Source of the DNA: Tremella fuciformis
Taxonomy: Eukaryota > Basidiomycota > Tremellomycetes > Tremellales > Tremellaceae
Assembly (NCBI GenBank): GCA_032768795.1
Contig: CP136490.1
Span: forward strand, 1,302,001 to 1,366,000
Length of the DNA: 64,000 nucleotides
Direction: 5' to 3'
The notes beneath the pieces were generated by a model. The model made no database searches, had not been told where the DNA came from, and saw only the letters and a list, made by a program, of their open reading frames with translations. The translations under genes were made by a program, and so were the position numbers. Shown here in pieces: positions 56,263 through 64,000 of the stretch (position 1 is its first letter; each line of letters starts with the position of its first letter).

Positions 56263-57447
56263 ATGACACGCGCAGCGCAACCTCCTGGACCGCTGCACAT
56301 CCCCGTCAGCGCGCTTCTACCTCCCCAGCCCCAACTACTCGACACGGCGACCGCCCCTCTCCCGAGCCCGGCGGTCATCCTCGGGCCCCTGCCCTCGACT
56401 AGCCCCTTGCACCTCGCACTCAACTACCTGAACTTGGCAGACATCCCTGACTTCTCGGATGCCAGGCCCAGTACATACGACAGAGCGCTGATCGTCACGG
56501 GGCCGAAGAGGGCATTCCAGCAGGCTCTGGAAGAGGAAGATGAAGATTGGACGAGGGACCATGGGGGAGACTATGGCGTGCTACATCGGCTGACGAGGGT
56601 AGATGTTCGGTGAATACTTGTGACCAGCGGGCGGACGTTGCTGATGACCCGGTACTGCCCTACACCAAGTCATGTCCTGCTGCTGCTCACTCTCCTCACG
56701 ACAAGCTCGGATGTGAGAGGATCGCATTCACTGGCGAAACCGCCCGGACTTGTCATACTGTGGAATATCGCCGATCTATTCATGGACGAAGTATCTTCAG
56801 ACGAGAATGAGGAGGCGGATCAGCATGTCCCTCCGAGAAAGCAGTTTAAATCAAAGTCAGCTAACCTGGGATCACGTAGACCTAAGCTGAAGCCGACAGC
56901 GTCTGCATTGGAGACTACCTCAACGTCCTATCTGCTGCCAGGGCCGCCGTTCGCCACCTCTCCTCCGACGACTCGTATGCGTATCTCTTCGCGGGAACTG
57001 GGCTGATCGTCTCGCAGTGGCAAAGCGTCCAGACCAATCAACCTGATCGTCCTGGAACCAGAATTGAATGACCAGGCGACTATGCCGATCTTCCCGTCTG
57101 GTGCACCAGACGAGAATGACCCGATGCCGAGGTCGACACGCGAGAAGCGGATCTCGATACGTGCAGGTCTCGAGAAGATCCTCGGAACAAAGTCGATAGG
57201 GGTCGTCGAGGCTATGTGTGGGTGACCTGAATCTCCAGCCTACTTTGGCTGACGACTAGCCGGACAAGACCACGAGGTCGAGCAAGCAGCCTCGCATCGC
57301 CTTGTCTTTGCCGCCAGACCGCAGGAGGACATCATGTTGAGGCAGGTCCGGTGCGGGCGAGCAGATTGGGCAAGCGCAGCAGTGGTAGGGGAGGACGAGC
57401 CGGGTGTCGAGGGCGACCCAGGAGGCGTCCGTTGGGAATTCGCGTAG
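56263..57447 (+). CDS. RecA-fold-like protein, possible Rad51-paralogue / Shu-type repair factor
   Basis: Five exons (56263-56609, 56670-56855, 56900-56974, 57018-57217, 57260-57447) give 331 residues; every junction keeps frame. Strand-like segments appear in a RecA order: [69 protein letters not shown], a helix [45 protein letters not shown] and a final GGVRWEFA. There is no Walker A (GxxxxGK[ST]), so ATP binding is unlikely. Degenerate RecA folds of this sort occur in Shu-complex proteins such as Psy3 and Csm2, and in SWSAP1. This is inference from pattern only. Stops 32 bp before the convergent SET gene. Confidence 0.5.
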
Positions 57448-57479
57448 CCATATATATCCGCCTCCTCGAGCATAGCATC

Positions 57480-58124
57480 TCATGTATCCTTTCGGGCTCC
57501 CCACCAGGCCTTGCCATAGCTCACGAGGATCTCGTCGCCTTTGGCCACTCCGCACTTCAGCGACCAGATCTCCATCCTCGCTTCGCCCGACTCGCCCTTC
57601 CCCAGGCGAAACTCGGCATTGGGCTGCGCAGCAATGCCTCGATAGTCATTGACGAACCGCGCCGCGTTTCCAGCTTTCGCCGCATCGACGCCGATGGAGA
57701 TATGGTACCCTGGCCGCGGGTTGGCAGTGTCGTATGCCGAGAGCCGGACAAGCGACAGATCATAGTCGCTCTCGTCCTCGTCGGCCTGCGTCGACGTAGT
57801 CTCGTCAGACTCGGCTTGAAGGAGAGTGTGGTGTATGATACCCAAGTACGGTATGATCAGCTCGCCAGGCCCGATGCGGCGCTTGGCAAACAGGCCATTC
57901 TGGCCATTCGCAGGGTGTCCAGGGGCTTTGATGGGCTTGATTGCCACATAAGCTGGGTGGACGACGGGCCGGGGGAGGAAGCTCGAGGGAGGGGCAGAGG
58001 GGCGGTAGAGTAATGGCAGGAGGTCGGGCGGAAACGAGGGCGCAAGACGACTTTTCGTCAGGTAGATGATGTGGTCGGGCCAGTGCTGGGGCGGCGGGCT
58101 ATCGTGACGTTGACGAAGGGCCAT
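57480..58124 (-). CDS. SET-domain protein, putative lysine methyltransferase
   Basis: A single exon of 214 residues from ATG 58124. The SET core covers most of it: GLFAKRRIGPGELIIPYLGI at the start, YHISIGVDA, then ARFVNDYRGIA with NAEFRL replacing the usual NHxCxPN pattern, and GDEILVSYGKAWW at the end. An acidic Ser/Asp insert sits in the middle (DETTSTQADEDESDYD). Substrate, histone or other, cannot be told from sequence. It is one of few intron-free genes in the window. Confidence 0.8.
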   Translation of the reverse strand: MALRQRHDSPPPQHWPDHIIYLTKSRLAPSFPPDLLPLLYRPSAPPSSFLPRPVVHPAYVAIKPIKAPGHPANGQNGLFAKRRIGPGELIIPYLGIIHHTLLQAESDETTSTQADEDESDYDLSLVRLSAYDTANPRPGYHISIGVDAAKAGNAARFVNDYRGIAAQPNAEFRLGKGESGEARMEIWSLKCGVAKGDEILVSYGKAWWGARKDT

Positions 58125-58242
58125 GAGGACATGGAAAACATGCTCTAGGCCACACGATGACCACAGAAGATGGTGCTCCCGCTGATTTGTGGCACTTTGG
58201 ATGTGGCACAATCGCGGAAATTTCATGAAACAGTGAATAAAT

Positions 58243-59519
58243 CTACCTCGTATAACGGGACAGCTGAATCAAAGCTTCAGCCGACGCCAGACGCCTGTCT
58301 TCATTCGACGCAGAACCACCCTCAAGAGTCTGGTCGGAAGAAACTAGTTCTGTTACACGTGTCTGCCCTCCCGTGGAGGCATTGGCAGTGTGGTTGCTTG
58401 GATGGTCCGCACTGATGGGACCTGAGCCGCTTGAAAGGTCACTGAGCTCCGGTCGCGGCTGCCGGCGACTGCGGACCACGCCACTGTTCGAAGTCACATT
58501 CTGGGGGTGTCGCGGTCCTGCTGATGAAGACGTCCGCCTCAATCGTTCCGGTCGCACCCAGGGTATGACCCAACCAACAGGGCGCTTCCTGGTCGGCGAA
58601 GGAGTTGCCATGCTTCGGGGACTTCCGATACTGCCATCATTAGAACCGATTTGCTCAAGGTCGCTTTCTATGGGACTGAGGTCCTGAGACGATCTCGAGC
58701 TACTGTCGGGATCCTTGTCCCCCTGGGTAAGGAGCGATCGACCTTGCGGCTCTCCTGTACCTTCGACCCCACTAAAATATTCCAATCGCTTTGCCGGGAC
58801 GATTTGTTTAAGGCGAGCTGGGCGCTTGTTGGTCCTCGACTGAGATGCCGCTGCCACCAAAAGGGAGGGCTCGGTACTTGCAAGTGCCCCGGTTGTGGGC
58901 TCCTCGTGACCTGTGACGGGCAGATCAAGCGAGGCTCTACAAGACTCCAGCCGGTCGTCCTGCAGCAGGGCCAGGAAGGGTCTCATTATGGTATTGATCA
59001 GATCTTGACCCCTCATCTGCTTTTCTTCGGTCTCTCTCTTTGAACTGTCTGTCGTGTCCCCTAAGGTAGGCTTTGCCCAGCGCTCTTTCTCGCCGTGGAA
59101 TTGGGTGACGAAATTCGTGAGCCTTCCCCCCCGCGCCCTCCCCTCGCTCGTGTCGTGGATGGGGGCGTTGAAGTGGGTCAGGAGGTTCACGGTGCTCTCG
59201 ATCCACACCTTTTCTGTGATGAAGGATGCATCTGCAGCAGTGAGTCGTGGTCAGGCCCAGGTGGCCGGAGCGGCTCACCCAAGTGCCCAAACCCTTTCCA
59301 ATCACCACGCAGCAGCGCTCTGGTATCGGTATCGAATATGACTTTATTGTGGGGCGGAAGGGGTGTGATTGACCAGGGACGCCTAGCAGTCACTCGGTGG
59401 ATCATGAACCCGTCTTCCAAGGACGCTATCTCCGCTTCGGTAAAACCTTTCGATAGCAGGAGGTCATACGCACTTTGCGCCTCCCGCAACCCACTTGATT
59501 CGCTCTCGGACTCCTGCAT
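58243..59519 (-). CDS. Hypothetical protein, array member 1
   Basis: Two exons joined through an intron ending near 59231, in frame; 59519-58243, about 410 residues. N-terminus: charged, then LLSKGFTEAEIASLEDGFMI and VIFDTDTRALLRGDWKGFGH. Middle: ITEKVWIESTVNLLTHF, RLTNFVTQFHGEKERW and NTIMRPFLALLQDDRLESC. The second half is a disordered Ser/Pro/Arg-rich tail. No known domain. The middle motif pair (RL..F..F, later M-R-P-F-L..LL) has counterparts in the next genes on the same strand, so I treat it as a member of a lineage-specific family. Confidence 0.55.
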
Positions 59520-59893
59520 GCCTTCTCTGCTTTAGCATACGATTATCAGCGATGTGAGAAAACGGTGAACTGGTGGAATAGTACGATGCGGGGAGAAGTC
59601 CTGGTCAAGAACGAAAGAAGGCTCTATGTGAATCGAAACGTCAACAGTCCGCATGACCGCTTGAAAGGTGGGAGCTGTTACTCCGCTCTCTTGCTTCATG
59701 CTGCGGTCGACGGGATGATTCTGCACAGGATCTTGACGCAGGGCTACCCTGGCTTATATGATCCAGAGAGCCCGACTTGGTGCACAAGAATATCGATACT
59801 TCCGAACTCAGGAGATGCGCAGGTACATAAGTTAGCCGTGACATGCATACTATTGGGAATATTACCCGGTGAGTATTTTGACGTGGGATGCTT
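59520..59893. other. Short intergenic stretch in the array
   Basis: About 370 bp between same-strand array members 1 and 2. No gene seen. Confidence 0.45.
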
Positions 59894-60963
59894 TCAAGAC
59901 GGAGCGCACTGCATCGCTGCCTGCTCGCTCCCAGCTCGCATTGTCTGGACACTATATCTCCGACCGGCATGACCCCTCGGAGTCTCGCCGGATTGTGAAG
60001 AGGTCTCCCTGGGGTTATAGCGGATATTCGACTCGAGATGGCCCCAATCGTGAGAGCCGGTCTCTGGCATTGGTATCATCCATCTCTCTCGCGAGAGGAC
60101 GTTGCTGGATGGCTTCTCCCAGGGTGTCTCAGCAATAGTGGGGTCGCTGTTGCGATAAGCGTGGGCTGACGAACTCGATGTATTCGAGTTACTTGTGATG
60201 GTCATGTCATCGAAATCCCCCACCAGCAAAGAGGCAGAGCCGGTGGAAGCGAAAGCCTCCGGGGACGACCAGGTCGATGCATCTACGCTTGCTTCTGAAG
60301 AAAGTGGCGTGGATGGACGTGGCGTCCGCTGCATATCGTCGTCTAGGTCAGTCGTCGCTGATGGGGCAATCTGCGTTACAGATCCCGAACCGCTCATAAC
60401 GCACGGACCCTGACCGCTCTGCGGAGACTGCGCTCCTAAGTCATGCAGGACCTTGAGTGTTTGGCGGGTCCGATTCCGATTGACGGAGATCGTTCTGAGC
60501 AATTCTCTCACTGATGCCCGCATAAGTGGTGCCCAGGCTTCGCGGCCAAGGCTAGAGGCTCCCAAGTTTTCATCGTGAGCTGCGCTTGAGCCAATTCCGA
60601 GGTCGTTTCGGAAGGTAGCCAAGAGGGCTGGGCCCAAGCGGATGTCGGACACACCGGCAGGGTCTCCGAGCGCAGTCAAGAGCTCCAAGCTGCCTTGAAT
60701 GACGCTGGTTTCGAGGCCGGGATCATGCACTGTCTCTCAGTTCCAACTATCAGCTACACAGCGCACGGACCAATATCAGCCACTGAGCCTTGAAAGGCAG
60801 CGACCTTAGCCGTATCTGACGTCGATGCAATTTCAGCAGCTCCCATCTGTCGGGAGAGCTTCGATGCCGACCAAATCCTGACACAGTCAAGACCGTAAGG
60901 CGCAAGACACTCGAAGGGTCGAGTGATGGAGCTGTCACTCGAGGCTATGGTGGGTTCTGACAT
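59894..60963 (-). CDS. Hypothetical protein, array member 2
   Basis: About three exons from ATG 60963; introns inferred after APYGLDC and after GSVADI. The helical middle reads DPGLETSVIQGSLELLTALG, RLGPALLATFRNDLG and WAPLMRASVRELLRTI. The second half is Ser/Thr/Asp-rich and disordered (TPLSSEASVDAS, MTITSNSNTSSSSAHAYR). No known domain, signal peptide or membrane segment. Same strand and plan as its neighbours. Exon borders at the 5' end are tentative. Confidence 0.5.
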
Positions 60964-61829
60964 ACTGTATGATGGAATTACGGGGGCTTGTTGATGAGAA
61001 TTGGAGTGGCAGCAGGGAACCTATCGCTCACGAGAGAAAGGGACGAGTATATCGAGCAGGGGTGCACTGCTGAATTTCTGAACAGCTTCGGGCCGCGGTG
61101 GCTCTCGGGACGATTTGATGTGAAATGGTGTCCGTTGCCCTTTGTCTGGTCTTCAAATTCATCCACATATGACGAAGGTCCGAGAGGCAGTGCAGAGCTG
61201 CAGAGCCTTTGCCCATCAAGGCCAAGGCCCCGCCGACGAGATTTCCGGGGCATCCTTCGCAAACGGCAGCTTTTGTAGAGTAGGATGTCGTGCACGTATG
61301 GCTTCAACGTTTCATTGGGTCCTAGGGAGGTCAGACGATAGGTCGTCGTTCGGAGCCTCCGAAGGAAGATACACCGAAGGTGTTGAAGCATCGACTGACC
61401 AATCCTGTAACACTAAAGATCGTCGTCCAAGCCGTCTTGACCGTCGCCGCATTCCCATCTGACTGCAGTCCGCAGAACCCCTTACGCTTGGGGCGTATGT
61501 ATGCATTCAGATTCAATGGCAGAATCTCTACCGGAAATACTCTTCATACAGCTCTGATGGAACGCAGCGAATTCGCCACAAGCGTGAAGATTGATACGCA
61601 GACAGAGACACAAGGTGTCGGACGAAGCAGACTCGCACCGAGAGGGTATCGATCTTGTTGGGTCGGACAGCTCAATATGCAGAACGCAAAGTGTTGCACA
61701 TGCTATCGGCTACGACTGTTGTATAACATCGCTAGTACTGTCCCGAGAATCCTAATCTTTACACAATGCCTGGACGAGTTCCTGGTCACCAGCGGTCTCG
61801 CAATCGATCCTGCGCGCACGGGGGCAAGT
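60964..61829. other. Possible eroded array member
   Basis: Short minus-strand coding-like pieces occur, notably ETLKPYVHDILLY near 61315-61270 and ATVKTAWTTIFSVTGL near 61460-61400, with a GT..AG pair between, but no full reading survives. The LKP..ILL piece recalls the motif of the flanking genes. This may be a decayed copy or chance. A 181-codon plus-strand frame here starts without an ATG and is not supported. Confidence 0.3.
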
Positions 61830-62904
61830 CTATGTATCACTTTCGGACTCTTCCTCCTCAGACAGTTCCGAGCAGGGCGAGAAAGGGGACATTCTACTCT
61901 CGGAGCCGTCAGAGTCCGACTCTGACGGCGAAGCCGATCGATCGATGGTGACATCGTCCGATTCCGTTGGGTGCCTTCGCGTTCTCCGTTTTGCTATGAA
62001 GGCAGGCTTTGAAGACTGGCAGGGCGTAAAAATGTCTTCGCCGTCAACGAGCTTTCTGCAATCGGCAGCAAGCCCACTTACCCCAGGATCGGTTGAAATT
62101 GATTTGGGAGGCAATCAGCTTCAGTCGCTCTTCCAAGTCCATTGGCGCTGCCATGACATTAGTGTCGCCGATACCATGAGCGATGTCGATGCAAGAGTGG
62201 AGAGAGCGGAGCAGATCTATCATCAGCGGCTTGAGGCGCTCTCTGCACATGCGACCCAAATCCCACTCTGTTGACGCTTCGTCACAAAAACGGCCAAAAT
62301 CTGCGCTGAGTCTGCTTCTGTTTTCCGGCTTCTCCAAGACCGTGAGCATGTCGGAATACGGTAAACTTCTCCCGGGCTCTGGCTGCTCAATACCGCGCCT
62401 GAGCGCCTGAGCGCCTTTGTACCCCAGTGTCGCGCAGGTGATGTTAGTCACTGTCGCGGTCAGATCCAAGGTGGTGCTATGAGACAAGTGGACCTACTTG
62501 CATCGGTTAATGAGATACTGGGCACCTTTTGGCTGATGAGATACAGCCAATCGAACGGCACGCCATCCTTAGAGGCATTCCGCCATGTAGAGCCTCGCAA
62601 CTGGGAGCACGCTATGAGCACCTCGAAACCGTCGGCAGCACCTGTGGCGAAGCACGAGGAAAACTTCTCCGCCCCTGATAGATATTTGGACAGATTTCCC
62701 GGCATTTGACCGCGGCAGTGATGTCCCTGCAATGCTTGAGAGACATAGAAGCCTCAGAGATTGGCGCGCGCGGTAAGTCTACTGCTCACTCACAAACGCG
62801 ACCGGAGTAGAGCCGCGCGCGTCAAAGGACGACGGGAAAAGAATGTGCAAACTTGTTTCGATTTGAAGAAGAAGACCCATGCCTTCACTGGCAGTGTCCT
62901 CCAT
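61830..62904 (-). CDS. Hypothetical protein, array member 3
   Basis: At least five exons from ATG 62904; an upstream exon is possible because the frame is open further 5'. Junctions at VAF|ASM, TAA|GAE, TDA|MTN and NRSW|DIF all fit GT..AG introns of 36-50 nt. Segments: MGLLLQIETSLHILFPSSF, MSLKHCRDITAAGAEKFSSC, KDGVPFDWLYLISQK, RSRLSADFGRFCDEAS, RERLKPLMIDLLRSLHSC and DLEERLKLIASQINFNRSW. It ends in a strongly acidic Ser-rich tail (SESDSDGSESRMS, SEEEESESD). No known domain. The helical core shares a short motif with members 1, 2 and 4. Confidence 0.5.
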
Positions 62905-63268
62905 TATTCGTCTCACAGACTCGTCGAGCGAAAGCGGGGAACAGCTTTTGCCGTACTCAGACCGTCTCCCAGAAGATCCAGTGGCTATGTCAGAGGCATG
63001 TTCCTGCCGCAGGATACACACAGAGTGGACCTTTACAGCCTGAGGCGGGTGTTGCGGTAATATATGCTGGACCAGACTATCTGGTACCCGGATGTGCACA
63101 AATCGTCTTCCGATGGACGCGTAGTTCGAGAGATGCCAAAGTCATAGACGGCATGTGGCAACAATATGTACGATAAGATGCAGTGCCAGACGTCGATTGA
63201 GGTTGTCCGTGCTCCAGTGCAGGTTATGTCGTGCCTACCCTGACTGACCAAATGATCATGTGTATCAG
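62905..63268. other. Short intergenic stretch in the array
   Basis: About 360 bp between members 3 and 4; part may be a 5' exon of member 3 (open minus frame ending SLDESVRRIMED). Confidence 0.4.
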
Positions 63269-63866
63269 TCAAAGTTGATAGGTCCCCCTTTCGAAATCAG
63301 ACTCTGTGTCGTACGGGGCGTCCACATCACTGCCGATGGATTCTGCCGTCACGTCAATACTGTCAGCCTGCACGGCGCTGTCGCCAGGGGTGCACTCATC
63401 CGAAACGGGAGAGGTAGAATACTTGAGCCTTTCCTTTGGCTGAGTATGTGGCTGGAACGCCACGCCGTACGAAGACTGCAAGGTCGCTGCCTGGAGCTCA
63501 TCGCGGGCCCTCAGTAGAGCGTCGTGAAAGTGCCGAATGGTTGGTCTGAGCAAAGCGTAGTATCCGAGATGAAGGACGACCTTGGTCTTTACTTCTTCTT
63601 CGGCCTCACAAAACGTGCGCCACGGCTCACTGAGCTCCTCAGCATGCTGAGGGAGACTTTCAAACACTGAGTTACATAGTCGTCGCTTGGTCGTGGTCAT
63701 CGGCCCAGATCCCTCATCCATGTGAGCCAAGAGACTGGAGCTTTTTTCGATATGAAGTGCCAGAAGCTGCGGGTCGGTGTCAGGACTGTGGCACTGAGAC
63801 TGTGGCGGAATGAGACAAGGCCAAGTGCCACACGGCCTGACTCAGCCAACCGCCCACTTGCCTCAT
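63269..63866 (-). CDS. Hypothetical protein, array member 4
   Basis: Two exons: a 9-nt first exon (ATG at 63866) and a long one ending at 63269, about 175-180 residues. LLALHIEKSSSLLAHMDEGS, RRLCNSVFESLPQHAEELSE, LHLGYYALLRPTIRHFHDAL and RARDELQAATLQ are amphipathic helices; the tail is acidic and Ser/Thr-rich (SDVDAPYDTESDFE). No known domain. Smallest and last visible member of the array, about 130 bp from the window edge, so the run may continue outside. The tiny first exon is a guess; ATG 63721 would give a shorter protein. Confidence 0.45.
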
Positions 63867-64000
63867 CCGGGTGAAGTAGCCGAACTGCTAAATGCGGCAC
63901 TCGGACTGTCTAGTATAGTTGAACGGTTTTCGAATACATATAGTAGACATTCGAGTAGAGAAGATCTCTAGTCGAATGTATCTCTTGTACTCTCAGTCTA

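Noticed and set aside
61380..61925. 181-codon plus-strand ORF
   Set aside because: The frame opens with GTG, the first ATG comes late, and it is antisense to the acidic tail of array member 3, whose splicing is well supported.

Overview
This window is nuclear DNA from a basidiomycete yeast or yeast-like fungus, most likely a Tremellomycete. Genes are dense and lie on both strands. Coding regions are cut by many very short introns (mostly about 40-50 nt) with GT..AG ends and a CTGAC/CTGAT-like branch site close to the acceptor. The recognisable proteins (Rev1, Erf2, Dbp8, Pex2, Vps29, Zpr1, Mzt1, Emc4, Meu1, a fungal G-alpha) are eukaryotic and fungal. Joining adjacent frames through these introns restores full-length family members, and all gene models here were built that way by eye. 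I saw no tRNA, rRNA, CRISPR array, operon or intact transposon.

Layout. 0.8-14.7 kb: a Pcl-type cyclin, VPS29, ERF2, a glutamate-carboxypeptidase-like M28 peptidase, a Dabb protein, PEX2 and a TIP/ITFG1-like FG-GAP membrane protein. 15.4-31 kb: an AA14-like copper monooxygenase, a dysferlin-domain peroxin, DBP8, a G-alpha subunit, a TBC-domain protein, ZPR1, a secreted M28 aminopeptidase and a BIM1-like membrane protein. 32-38.7 kb: a gene-poor stretch holding only unrecognised ORFs, a G-rich tract and a telomere-like dinucleotide of repeats. 38.7-58.1 kb: a dense conserved block with a Vps3844-domain protein, REV1, an S41 protease, an RNase T2-like protein without catalytic residues, EMC4, a membrane-anchored deubiquitinase (Ubp16/USP30 type), MZT1, an alginate-lyase-type enzyme, MEU1, a RecA-fold-like repair candidate and a SET protein. 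58.2-64 kb: a run of unrecognised minus-strand genes with a shared plan (helical body, then an acidic or Ser-rich tail), reaching towards the window edge.

Functional threads: two peroxisome genes (PEX2 and the dysferlin peroxin); DNA damage tolerance (REV1 and perhaps the RecA-like gene at 56.3 kb); endomembrane traffic (VPS29, TBC protein, Vps3844 protein, ERF2, EMC4); and a secreted or cell-surface set (AA14-like, BIM1-like, S41, RNase T2-like, alginate lyase, two M28 peptidases). Most neighbours are convergent or divergent pairs with short spacers, so shared promoters and overlapping 3' ends are likely.

Most worth a second look: the RNase T2-like protein with its catalytic boxes lost, the 58-64 kb lineage-specific array, the RecA-like protein, four GC-AG introns, and altered metal or zinc sites in VPS29 and PEX2.
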